Shown here: one piece after another, positions 44,159 to 52,104 of the stretch | Position numbering within the stretch: the stretch's first letter is position 1 | Layout of the letters: the number at the start of each line of letters is the position of its first letter | Source: Hathewaya limosa | Lineage (GTDB): Bacteria > Bacillota > Clostridia > Clostridiales > Clostridiaceae | Length of the DNA stretch: 64,000 nucleotides | Assembly (NCBI RefSeq): GCF_030815255.1 | Contig: NZ_JAUSWN010000012.1 | Span: forward strand, 43,878 to 107,877 | Reading direction: 5' to 3' | Made by a program: the position numbers and the translations under genes | Notes under the pieces: generated by a model | The model's input: the letters and a program-made list of their open reading frames with translations, nothing else | What the model was told of the DNA's origin: nothing | Database searches by the model: none

Positions 44159-45384
44159 AGAAGGTAAATACAATTGATTTATTTGCAGGCTGTGGAGGAC
44201 TAATGGATGGTTTTGAACAGTCTGGGCATTACAACACAGTGGCAGCAGTGGAATGGGAAAGCGCACAATGTAATAATTTGAAGAAGCGATTATTAGAAAA
44301 GTGGAAGTATTTGAATGCAGATAAACGTGTTTTGCGATTTGATATTCAGAGAACTGATGAATTAATTAATGGTTGGGATGACGATGAATATGGAAAAGCA
44401 CAGGGGCTAGATAAGTTGGTGGAAGAAGCTGGAGGAATTGACTTGATAATTGGAGGGCCGCCTTGTCAAGCATATTCAATAGCAGGTAGGGTTCGAGATG
44501 AACATGGAATGAAAAATGACTATCGCAATTACCTTTTTGAAAGCTATTTGCGTGTAGTAAAGAAATATAAGCCTAAAGCTTTTGTGTTTGAAAATGTGCC
44601 TGGGATATTAAGTGCTCATCCAGGTGATAGACCTATTATAGAAGAAATAAAAGAAAGTTTCCATGAAGCAGGATACTTAGTGCTACCAGACTTAAAAAAT
44701 GCAATTATTGATTTTACAGACTATGGAGTTCCCCAGAATAGAAAAAGAATAATAATATTAGGGTTAAGTGAATCAGAATACAGTGATAATTGTCAGTTGA
44801 TGTTGGAGGAATTTTATACAAAAATCTTACCATCATATAAGGTAGATAAAAAGTTAACCTCATATGATGCAATTGGTGATCTTCCTAAATTATATCCTAT
44901 AAAAGATGAAGTGAAATATCAGGGAAAAAAACTATCTCATTCATTACCAGAACCATTTGTTGAAAATCATATTCCAAGATGGCATAGTAAAAGAGATATA
45001 GATATTTTTAGAGAACTAGAAAAGGATATAGAGACTGGAGTAAATAAATATTCATCAACTGAAGCATTAAAAAAATTGTATACTGAAAAGACAGGAAGAC
45101 AATCTAATGTACATAAATATCATGTAATAAAATGGGATAGACCAAGTAATTTAATACCTGCACATTTATATAAAGATGGATTAAGGCATATCCATCCGGA
45201 CTCAGAACAAGCTAGGACTTTGACGGTTAGAGAGGCAGCTAGGCTTCAAACATTTGATGATGATTATGTATTTATTGGAAGCCAAGCAGATCAATATAAA
45301 ATGATAGGAAATGCAGTGCCACCGTTATTTGCTAAATGTCTTGGAAATGCAATTTATGATTTATTGAATATTTATAAAAAATAA
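44155..45384 (+). CDS. DNA cytosine-C5 methyltransferase M2 (LlaJI-type system)
   Basis: A 409-residue second C5 methyltransferase: motif I DLFAGCGGLMDGF, catalytic Cys104 in GPPCQAYS, FENVPG, RLQTFDDDYVF and MIGNAVPPLF. It is longer than M1 because of a larger target-recognition region, so the two should recognise different strands or sequences. It begins in the stop of M1 (ATGA) and is 28 bp before the McrB-like gene. It protects host DNA from the restriction subunits. Confidence 0.95.
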   Translation: MKKVNTIDLFAGCGGLMDGFEQSGHYNTVAAVEWESAQCNNLKKRLLEKWKYLNADKRVLRFDIQRTDELINGWDDDEYGKAQGLDKLVEEAGGIDLIIGGPPCQAYSIAGRVRDEHGMKNDYRNYLFESYLRVVKKYKPKAFVFENVPGILSAHPGDRPIIEEIKESFHEAGYLVLPDLKNAIIDFTDYGVPQNRKRIIILGLSESEYSDNCQLMLEEFYTKILPSYKVDKKLTSYDAIGDLPKLYPIKDEVKYQGKKLSHSLPEPFVENHIPRWHSKRDIDIFRELEKDIETGVNKYSSTEALKKLYTEKTGRQSNVHKYHVIKWDRPSNLIPAHLYKDGLRHIHPDSEQARTLTVREAARLQTFDDDYVFIGSQADQYKMIGNAVPPLFAKCLGNAIYDLLNIYKK

Positions 45385-45412
45385 AGAATTTAAGTATTAT
45401 GGGAGGATATTT

Positions 45413-47026
45413 ATGGCATATACAGCTAAGGATGCAAGTAAAACTTTGTTTCGTTACTTAAATATAACTGAGCAGAGTATTAAATTCATTGAAAATACTC
45501 ATAAGAGGGGCTTTATTTATAATACAGCAAGTGGAGAGCAATGTGTAATTTTTATATATCCAATAAGCCACAAAGCAGATGATTCAAAAAACTTTTTTGA
45601 TACAAGAGATAGTGGAGCTTATGAGAGAGGAATAACATGGAACTATGCATTACAAAACAAAATGAAATACTTTTGTTTTGCAGTTCATGATGAAGTAACC
45701 CGTTATAAGGATTATATATTTAGTTTAGAGTGCAACGAAAAGACTGTTGAAGAGGTTTCAGGCACGAAAGGTGGAGTCAGAGCCGGAAGTGGTACGCAAG
45801 TAGTAATTCCGAATGATTATGTACCACATAAAGCATTTGATAGGATTCTTACAAAAAACGGATTTTTTATTTCTGTTATTTATAAGGACAGCATTTTTGA
45901 TTATATGGAAAAATATGATAATCGCCCTTATTTATTAGATGACAAATTGATAGATTTGTCATCTGTTGAACATTCAGTTCAATCTGAAAATGTTGAAAAT
46001 AATTTTGACAAAGTTGACCGAGTATCCGGTGGCTCTAATACTTTATTGTATGGAGTTCCAGGTTCGGGTAAAAGTTGGACAATACAACATGAATATTGTA
46101 ATGATGAAAGTGTTATGGAACGATTAGTATTTCATCCAGATTATACATACTCTGATTTTGTTGGACAAATTTTACCAAAAGTAGATAATGATGATGATGG
46201 TAAGGTAAGCTATGTTTTCACACCGGGACCATTTACAACACTTTTAAGAGAAGCATATATCCACCCAGACAAGGAATATTTCCTTGTAATTGAGGAAATC
46301 AACCGTGGAAATGCACCAGCTATATTTGGTGAGGTATTCCAATTACTTGATAGAAAAATGGTGATTCAAGACAAAGACGATGATGGATATCCCATTGGCA
46401 CAAGTGAGTATTCGATTACCAATGTTGATATTGCAAAGGTAGTATATAAGGATTCAAAGCACAAGGTGCGTATCCCATCTAATATGTCAATTATTGGAAC
46501 AATGAATACTTCTGACCAAAATGTATTTACTTTAGATACTGCATTTCAACGTAGATGGAATATGCGTTTAATAGAAAATAGCTTTGAAAATGTAAATGTT
46601 GAATTTTCTAATCACAAAATATTGGATACAACGGTAACATGGAAAAGATTTTGTACAGCAATTAATGAAATTATTCTTGATAAGAATGTTAGAATGACTT
46701 CATCTGAGGACAAGCGTTTAGGAACTTATTTTGTTCATTTACAAGATTTTATTTATGATAATGATGCTGATAATACCAATCTTGATAAATTTACTCGTGC
46801 TAAGGCAAATAGAAATAATAGGAGATTTCCTGAAAAAGTAATTAAATATCTTTGGGATGATGCATTTAAATTTTCGCGTGAAGAAATTTTTGAGGTTGAT
46901 CAGTATAATAGTTTAGAGGCTATAATTAGAAAATTTATGCAGGAAAAAGGAAATTCACGTTTTTTAATATTTAAGCAAAATGTGTTTGATGCTATTGTTA
47001 TTGATTCAAATGGGCAGAACCAGTAA
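45413..47026 (+). CDS. McrB-like AAA+ GTPase, restriction subunit R1 (LlaJI.R1-like)
   Basis: A 537-residue protein. The N-terminal about 190 residues match the DNA-binding domain position of LlaJI.R1, which has a B3-like fold. The AAA+ motor has Walker A GVPGSGKS (residues 214-221), Walker B VIEEINRGNAPAIFGE with the McrB signature NRGN, and MNTSDQNVFTLDTAFQRRW as sensor and arginine-finger region. It moves DNA by NTP hydrolysis and recruits the nuclease encoded next. GGGAGGA precedes the ATG. Cytosolic. Confidence 0.92.
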   Translation: MAYTAKDASKTLFRYLNITEQSIKFIENTHKRGFIYNTASGEQCVIFIYPISHKADDSKNFFDTRDSGAYERGITWNYALQNKMKYFCFAVHDEVTRYKDYIFSLECNEKTVEEVSGTKGGVRAGSGTQVVIPNDYVPHKAFDRILTKNGFFISVIYKDSIFDYMEKYDNRPYLLDDKLIDLSSVEHSVQSENVENNFDKVDRVSGGSNTLLYGVPGSGKSWTIQHEYCNDESVMERLVFHPDYTYSDFVGQILPKVDNDDDGKVSYVFTPGPFTTLLREAYIHPDKEYFLVIEEINRGNAPAIFGEVFQLLDRKMVIQDKDDDGYPIGTSEYSITNVDIAKVVYKDSKHKVRIPSNMSIIGTMNTSDQNVFTLDTAFQRRWNMRLIENSFENVNVEFSNHKILDTTVTWKRFCTAINEIILDKNVRMTSSEDKRLGTYFVHLQDFIYDNDADNTNLDKFTRAKANRNNRRFPEKVIKYLWDDAFKFSREEIFEVDQYNSLEAIIRKFMQEKGNSRFLIFKQNVFDAIVIDSNGQNQ

Positions 47027-47040
47027 GGTGGTGACATAAT

Positions 47041-48348
47041 ATGGACAAGGATTCAGAAATTAAAAAACGTTGCCACATAAATACAAATGAAGAAGGAGAT
47101 CGTTTTGTAGGCATCAAAGCAGATTCTGATGATGCAGTAGTGTATTTTCCAATTGGTTATCAACTACCAGAAAAAGATGCTGAAATAAGGCGAGATATTA
47201 AACATTTATTTCAAGTACTATCTGAATTTACGGAGAAAAAAGATCGTGTACTTGCTATGAATAAGTTTGAAGCACCCCAGTTTGTAGACTTCCCTATAAA
47301 TGCATATTTAGAAGTAATTAATTATTATATGGATAAAAATGGAGCTTATTATGCAGAGACAGAACCTATGTTCAAAACAAGTACCCGTGGAAACATGGAT
47401 TGGGCTAAAACATTTCGTGACCAAAAGCCACTTATACAACCTAATGGGTCACCTGTTTATACTCAGTTTACAGTAAGGACATCAACACCTAATGACAATA
47501 AATTGATAACACATATACACAGGTATTGTGTTTATGAAAGTTTTGAAAAATTGGGATGGCTCTATGTGCCAAATATGCCGGAACCACCACAAATTCCACT
47601 TAATGTTAAACGATTTATTATTATTTTGAATGATAAATTGGCACATACAAACAATGATAAGGATAAAAGGCTTTTTAAAGCCATGAAGGATATGCTTGAG
47701 TATATAGACGAGAAAACATCTGAAAAACAATTTTATTTTGGCACTGAATACTTCGAGACTGTATGGGAAAAGCTACTAGACAGAGTTTTTGGCGAAAAAA
47801 ACAAACAAGATTTTTTTCCAAAGACACATTGGACGCTGCGATATGGAAAATATAAGGGTAAAGATAAGTATCCATTAGAGCCAGATAGCATAATGATATA
47901 CAAAGGCAAATATTATGTATTGGACGCAAAGTACTATCGTTATGGAATAACTGGAGAACCTAAGGATTTACCAAATTCTTCATCTATAAATAAACAAATT
48001 ACTTATGGAGAATATATACAGAGACAGCGCAATTTATCAAATGAATCACTTTTTAATGCTTTTATAATGCCATATAATATGGCTAATAATTACTTTGGCT
48101 TATCAGAACCATTTGGAAATATTGGTGAAGCAGTTGGTGAATGGAAAACAAATAAACTCAACTATGAGAGAATTCAAGGAATAGTCGTTGATACTCGCTA
48201 TTTGATGTATCACTATAGAGGGAATCCACAAAAGAGTATAGAGGCATTGTCACAATCTATAGAAGAGACTTTTACTACAAAAAACGAAGTAGCAGCAAAA
48301 GCTAAAGAAGAGATATTGATGACAAATGAACAAGTAGCATGTACATAA
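47041..48348 (+). CDS. McrC-like nuclease, restriction subunit R2 (LlaJI family)
   Basis: A 435-residue protein of the LlaJI restriction endonuclease family. The C-terminal PD-(D/E)XK nuclease is visible as LEPDSIMIYKGKYYVLDAK (Asp282, Asp295, Lys297), preceded by a long helical and beta region that contacts the ATPase. It starts 14 bp after R1 with GGTGGTG as ribosome site. With R1 it should cut DNA lacking the M1/M2 methylation. A shared terminator follows. Confidence 0.9.
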   Translation: MDKDSEIKKRCHINTNEEGDRFVGIKADSDDAVVYFPIGYQLPEKDAEIRRDIKHLFQVLSEFTEKKDRVLAMNKFEAPQFVDFPINAYLEVINYYMDKNGAYYAETEPMFKTSTRGNMDWAKTFRDQKPLIQPNGSPVYTQFTVRTSTPNDNKLITHIHRYCVYESFEKLGWLYVPNMPEPPQIPLNVKRFIIILNDKLAHTNNDKDKRLFKAMKDMLEYIDEKTSEKQFYFGTEYFETVWEKLLDRVFGEKNKQDFFPKTHWTLRYGKYKGKDKYPLEPDSIMIYKGKYYVLDAKYYRYGITGEPKDLPNSSSINKQITYGEYIQRQRNLSNESLFNAFIMPYNMANNYFGLSEPFGNIGEAVGEWKTNKLNYERIQGIVVDTRYLMYHYRGNPQKSIEALSQSIEETFTTKNEVAAKAKEEILMTNEQVACT

Positions 48349-48354
48349 GATAAT

Positions 48355-48403
48355 AAGACCTTTGATCTATAGAAAAAATCTAGTAGACCAAGGTCTTTTT
48401 TTT
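48355..48403. terminator. Bidirectional intrinsic terminator
   Basis: AAGACCTTTG(A)TCTA pairs with TAG(T)AGACCAAGGTCTT, with T-runs on both strands (TTTTTTTT on plus). It ends both the restriction operon and the convergent gene at 48402-49604. Confidence 0.8.
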
Positions 48404-49604
48404 ATAAGTTTTCTTTTTCTTCTCTTTTCCTTTTTCTATACCTGCTTTGGGAAGCACGGTTGCAACATTCTGGACTACAATATTTATTTCTCGTAGATGT
48501 TGATTTAACCAAGAAATAGTTGTTGCAAGTAGGATTTTCACATCGTCGGTAAAGTTCTAAGTCTGGTTTCATATAAAAAATTGAAAAATATATAGCTCCC
48601 ATTAATGAATCAACTTTCCAAGATGGACTCATTTTTGTAACATTATATTGAGGATGAATTCCATCAAGGTTTGAATTTATTTCTTCGCCGATTACAATTT
48701 TTGCAATATCTATGAGAGCACGTTTCATGGAATTATTGAATTTGGAGTAATCGGGTTCAGTATAGTATTCTAGTCCACTTTCATAGTCAATTCCTCTAAT
48801 GATGCCAACATCATGTTGATAATGAAAAAGAAAATCAACAATAAATCTTATGGATGGATCTACATTTAGAGCATTACAATATAGTAATACGATGTTCTTA
48901 TAACGGTAATCATCAGCACCGGGGACGGAAATATCATATCCTGCTGTTATATCATTATATTCATTAATATCAATTTCATATGTTGGTGGGTAAAGCGTAT
49001 CAACAATTGTATATGTATCGTTATCAAAAGCCTCTTGGCCTCGGTTTATAACTTGTAGACTTGAGGCTTTTTCTAATTCTGTTTTAAATGGATGCTGACA
49101 AGTTATATATGGATGTATGAGTGACTGCATTTGTAAGGAGACAGGTTCAGATAGTAGTAAGTATAGGGTTAGATGCAATATTTCTTGATAGTTTTTTCTA
49201 ATAGCACCAATGGCACTCATAAGTCTTACTGTAGCTTTGATTCGATTGATTAGTTCTTGAATAGTAGCGGCATCAATAGCTTCATATTCATAATTGCTTA
49301 CAGGGAAAAAGAAACCGTTTTGCTTAAAAAAATTAAAAATAGCAGATAAGTTCCTATTTGGAAGTGAGATTAAAGAGGCAAGTATATTCTTTTCCTCAAT
49401 GGATCCGGTATGTGCAAGACGAATTAACCCATCTTGAGCAGCAAATGCAAATCTAACAGGTTGATTAGACATACTTTGTATTTTCAAAGTCTTAATTGGT
49501 TCACGTCCAAGAGTTTCATGAAATGTATCTTCATCGCAGTGACAAGAGAAACTGTCATATCTAAATAAATTATTTTCAAAAAAATTTTCTTTTTTTTCGC
49601 CCAT
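48402..49604 (-). CDS. Unknown protein with a C-terminal CGNR-like zinc finger
   Basis: A 400-residue protein, otherwise helical. The C-terminus has CENPTCNNYFLV, then RNKYCSPECCNRASQSR and a basic tail (YRKRKREEKEN), the pattern of CGNR-type nucleic-acid-binding zinc fingers. An N-terminal Cys/His cluster (FSCHCDEDTFHE) could bind another metal. I start it at the ATG whose complement ends at 49604, because GAGG lies 9 nt before it; a longer start at 49619 lacks a ribosome site. It converges on the restriction operon. A DNA-binding regulator or defence accessory is possible. Confidence 0.75.
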   Translation of the reverse strand: MGEKKENFFENNLFRYDSFSCHCDEDTFHETLGREPIKTLKIQSMSNQPVRFAFAAQDGLIRLAHTGSIEEKNILASLISLPNRNLSAIFNFFKQNGFFFPVSNYEYEAIDAATIQELINRIKATVRLMSAIGAIRKNYQEILHLTLYLLLSEPVSLQMQSLIHPYITCQHPFKTELEKASSLQVINRGQEAFDNDTYTIVDTLYPPTYEIDINEYNDITAGYDISVPGADDYRYKNIVLLYCNALNVDPSIRFIVDFLFHYQHDVGIIRGIDYESGLEYYTEPDYSKFNNSMKRALIDIAKIVIGEEINSNLDGIHPQYNVTKMSPSWKVDSLMGAIYFSIFYMKPDLELYRRCENPTCNNYFLVKSTSTRNKYCSPECCNRASQSRYRKRKREEKENL

Positions 49605-49809
49605 TAATGTTAACCTCATCTCTTTAATAAATAATGATAAAAATAACTTAAAAATTTTTTGCTTTATTGTAGTAATGATAAAAGTAATGTTATTTATAAT
49701 ATATCAAAAAATAATAATGTTAACAATAATGATTATAAAAAAAATTATAAATAGTAATAGAGTATTTACGGATTATACTTACTAATTTTGGCGCATTACA
49801 ATAATAATA

Positions 49810-50030
49810 GACAGAGGAAAGGTTATTCGTAAGTAGAAAATCCTATCATTTCCGTCTGTAAAAATAATCGAATGCCTGATTTGCAATAAGGGCAAAGGAT
49901 ACATATTGTTTCGCACTGTTAACAAGAACAGTTGCGGTGCAATCGAAGTACCTTAACCTTATTGCGTCCTTTTTACAGCATATGGGTCTGTGTACTTTTT
50001 GGCACAGACCTATTTTTATATCCTTTGCCG
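49810..50030 (+). ncRNA. Candidate structured leader RNA before the phage replication module
   Basis: A 220-nt GC-richer, gene-free stretch with nested complementary segments. GGCAAAGGATA (49891-49901) pairs with TATCCTTTGCC (50019-50029) as an 11-bp closing stem. Inside, ACTGTT/AACAGT and GGTCTGTG (49985-49992) with CACAGACC (50003-50010) form hairpins; the latter is followed by TATTTTTAT like a terminator. An alternative pair, GCAATAAGG (49883-49891) with CCTTATTGC (49957-49965), is mutually exclusive with the closing stem. A further hairpin, ACAGAGGAAA/TTTCCGTCTGT, starts at 49811. A gene for a sigma-like factor starts 30 nt after it. I do not recognise a known RNA family. Confidence 0.55.
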
Positions 50031-50059
50031 CCAATGCAGTCTGGTGGAAAGGATGAATT

Positions 50060-50629
50060 ATGTTAAGAAAATTTAAAACCAACTATATTTATTACTCAAC
50101 TGATGGACAAGCGATAGAAATTATACCTAATGAAAATGGGGATACAGATACACTACACAATTGTGATGATAAAGCAGTAGATACTAATTGTAGAGAAGAT
50201 AGAGTGATTTTTATTGGAAAGGAGCCTATACCAGTAACAGATGAGGTTTATAAAGCTTACTACAAGATGGATAGACATGCTAGATATCTTCAAAAAGATG
50301 TGAAAGTAGGAAGTAGTAAGATTGACCCAATAACAGGAGCAATTAAATATAAACCTAGCAAAGAAGATTCTATTGAAAGATTAATGGACAAGGGATTAGA
50401 TTTTGCAGATGTCCAAGATGTAGAAGACATTGTTTGTGATAAAGCAATGCTTTTTATTTTACAAAAAGCTATGGAAGAACTAAATAATGAGGAACGTGAA
50501 ATTATAGATTCATTATATTACAAAAATTTCACAACTAGGGAAACAGGAAAGAAAATAAACAAATCTCATGTAACAGTTGGTAAAAAACATAAAAAAATTC
50601 TAGAAAAGCTTAAAAAATATTTTTTATAA
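50060..50629 (+). CDS. Sigma-70-family-like phage factor
   Basis: A 189-residue protein. The C-terminal 80 residues have a sigma region 4 pattern: LNNEEREIIDSLYYKN, FTTRETGKKINKSHVTVGKK and KILEKLKKYF. The N-terminal part lacks regions 2.1-2.4, so it is an alternative or late-gene activator rather than a full sigma factor. GGAAAGGATG precedes the ATG. It is the first gene of a phage replication module and follows the structured leader. Confidence 0.8.
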   Translation: MLRKFKTNYIYYSTDGQAIEIIPNENGDTDTLHNCDDKAVDTNCREDRVIFIGKEPIPVTDEVYKAYYKMDRHARYLQKDVKVGSSKIDPITGAIKYKPSKEDSIERLMDKGLDFADVQDVEDIVCDKAMLFILQKAMEELNNEEREIIDSLYYKNFTTRETGKKINKSHVTVGKKHKKILEKLKKYFL

Positions 50630-50630
50630 A

Positions 50631-50676
50631 TTTGGTTACCAAACATATCTCCTCATTGGCTAACAAGTGAGGGGGT
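50631..50676 (+). repeat. GGTTACC-N17-GGCTAA direct repeat, copy 1
   Basis: TTTGGTTACCAAA (a palindrome with central T) is followed, 24 bases from the GGTTACC start, by GGCTAACAAGTGAGGGGGTTA. It begins immediately after the sigma-like gene and ends 33 bp before the antirepressor ATG. Related copies are at 51427 and 51549 with identical internal spacing. Confidence 0.75.
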
Positions 50677-50709
50677 TATCTCCCATCAAAGTATACGGAG
50701 GTTATATAA

Positions 50710-51411
50710 ATGAATGAACTAATTAAAGTAGATTATAGCAAAGAAGAACCAACAGTATCTGGTAGAGAATTACATGAGTTTTTAGAAGTAGAAACTAGAT
50801 ATAATGATTGGTTTAAGAGAATGTGTGAATATGGATTTACGGAGGGTGTAGACTTTTACTCAAATTTGAGTAAAACATATGGATGTGGAGGAAGACCATC
50901 AACTGATCATGAACTTACAATTCCAATGGCAAAGGAATTGTGTATGATTCAAAGAACGGAAAAAGGAAAAATGGCACGTCAGTATTTTCTTTCTATAGAA
51001 AAAGCATGGAATACACCAGAAATGGTTATGTCTAGAGCATTAAAGATGGCAGATATAACAATAAAAAATCTACAGATAGAAAATGAAGAACTATTAGTTG
51101 CTAATACTAATATGCAACCCAAGGCTGAATATTTTGATGAATTAGTAGATAGAAATTTACTTACTAATTTTAGAGATACAGCTAAAGAATTAAAGGTTAA
51201 GGAAAAAGCATTTATTAGTTTTCTTCTAAATATAGGATATGTCTATCGTGATAAAAAACAAAAACTTAAGCCTTATGCAGATAAAAATGATGGACTGTTT
51301 GAAATTAAGGAAGTAAAAAATGAAAAGACAGGATGGGTTGGTACACAGACACTTATTACTCCAAAAGGAAGAGAAACTTTTAGGCTTTTAATAAAAGGAT
51401 CATCTATATAA
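50710..51411 (+). CDS. Phage antirepressor (AntA/AntB with ANT C-terminus)
   Basis: A 233-residue protein. Residues 1-95 are an AntA/AntB-type domain (TVSGRELHEFLEVETRYNDW; IPMAKELCMIQRTEKGK). Residues 130-233 are a KilA-C/ANT DNA-binding domain (NLLTNFRDTAKELKVKEKAF; TLITPKGRETFRLL). Such proteins counteract the phage repressor or bind DNA during lytic growth. ATG 50710 follows ACGGAGG. It is flanked by copies of the GGTTACC repeat on both sides. Confidence 0.9.
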   Translation: MNELIKVDYSKEEPTVSGRELHEFLEVETRYNDWFKRMCEYGFTEGVDFYSNLSKTYGCGGRPSTDHELTIPMAKELCMIQRTEKGKMARQYFLSIEKAWNTPEMVMSRALKMADITIKNLQIENEELLVANTNMQPKAEYFDELVDRNLLTNFRDTAKELKVKEKAFISFLLNIGYVYRDKKQKLKPYADKNDGLFEIKEVKNEKTGWVGTQTLITPKGRETFRLLIKGSSI

Positions 51412-51426
51412 AAATTTTCAAACATA

Positions 51427-51475
51427 GGTTACCCAAAATGTATTTTTAAAGGCTAATAACTGAGGAGTATTACTT
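51427..51475 (+). repeat. GGTTACC-N17-GGCTAA direct repeat, copy 2 (diverged)
   Basis: GGTTACCCAAAA and, 24 bases after the start of GGTTACC, GGCTAATAACTGAGGAG. The palindrome is imperfect in this copy. It is followed by a 10-bp hairpin GGAGTATTAC (51464-51473) / GTAATACTCC (51484-51493), which lacks a T-run. Confidence 0.6.
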
Positions 51476-51548
51476 AAATTTGAGTAATACTCCAGGAATA
51501 AAGCAACTTTTATTATTTTGAAAAGAAGAACTAATAAAATTTTTAAAT

Positions 51549-51597
51549 TTTGGTTACCAAACCATACTTGTCATTGGCTAATAAGTGAAGGGGTTAA
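51549..51597 (+). repeat. GGTTACC-N17-GGCTAA direct repeat, copy 3
   Basis: TTTGGTTACCAAA again, with GGCTAATAAGTGAAGGGGTTA beginning 24 bases after the start of GGTTACC. It ends 26 bp before the 49-aa ORF at 51624, a position matching copy 1 before the antirepressor. Confidence 0.75.
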
Positions 51598-51623
51598 TTA
51601 AAAAATGAAGGGAGTAAAAATAT

Positions 51624-51773
51624 ATGGAGGCAAATGTAAACAAAGAAATGCAAGAGGAAATGGTTGGTGTTCTTACTGCAATAAGTATTGTATCTAAGAG
51701 AGTAGCTACAAGATTAATAGAACAAAGTGAAAAAGAAAATAAGAAAGGAGAAGTAAGGCATGAACAAAATTGA
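51624..51773 (+). CDS. Small phage protein (49 aa)
   Basis: ATG 51624 follows GAAGGGAG by 9 nt. The 49-residue product is helical and charged (MEANVNKEMQEEMVGVLTAI, KRVATRLIEQSEKENKKG). It overlaps the next gene by 14 bp. It is of the small helical kind commonly found before the DUF2800 gene in firmicute phage replication modules; no function is known to me. Confidence 0.65.
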   Translation: MEANVNKEMQEEMVGVLTAISIVSKRVATRLIEQSEKENKKGEVRHEQN

Positions 51774-52104
51774 AATAATTCAACACATTATAGACAATCT
51801 AAAGGGTATTACTGGTAGTTTAGAAACTTTAACAAAAGTATTAAATGAGCCAGTAAATTCAGAAGAAGTAGAAGGAAAAGAAAATGCAGTAAAAGAGTCT
51901 AAGGTTAAAGCAAATAAAGAAGATTCACAAGAGCAAAAACAACCAACCTTAGAAGAAGTTAGAGCAGTTATGGCTGAGAAAAATCGTGAAGGACATAGAG
52001 AAGAGGTTAAGGCAATTATAGTAAAGTATGGAGCAAATAAGTTAACTGCACTTGAGCCAAAGTGTTATGCAGAGGTACTTAAGGAAGTTGGTGAAATAAA
52101 ATGA
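51760..52104 (+). CDS. Small phage replication-module protein (often labelled 'rRNA biogenesis protein rrp5')
   Basis: A 114-residue protein with an N-terminal helix (IEIIQHIIDNLKGITGSLET), a low-complexity Glu/Lys linker (residues 40-65) and a C-terminal helical domain (TLEEVRAVMAEKNREGHREE; IIVKYGANKLTALEPKCYAE). In databases such proteins carry the misleading name rrp5; it has no S1 repeats and is not a ribosome-biogenesis factor. GAAAGGAG precedes the ATG. It overlaps the nuclease gene by 4 bp. Confidence 0.8.
   Translation: MNKIEIIQHIIDNLKGITGSLETLTKVLNEPVNSEEVEGKENAVKESKVKANKEDSQEQKQPTLEEVRAVMAEKNREGHREEVKAIIVKYGANKLTALEPKCYAEVLKEVGEIK

Noticed and set aside
51760..52104. Ribosomal RNA biogenesis factor Rrp5
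   Set aside because: The family name is a database artefact. The protein is small, has no S1 domains and lies in a phage operon.
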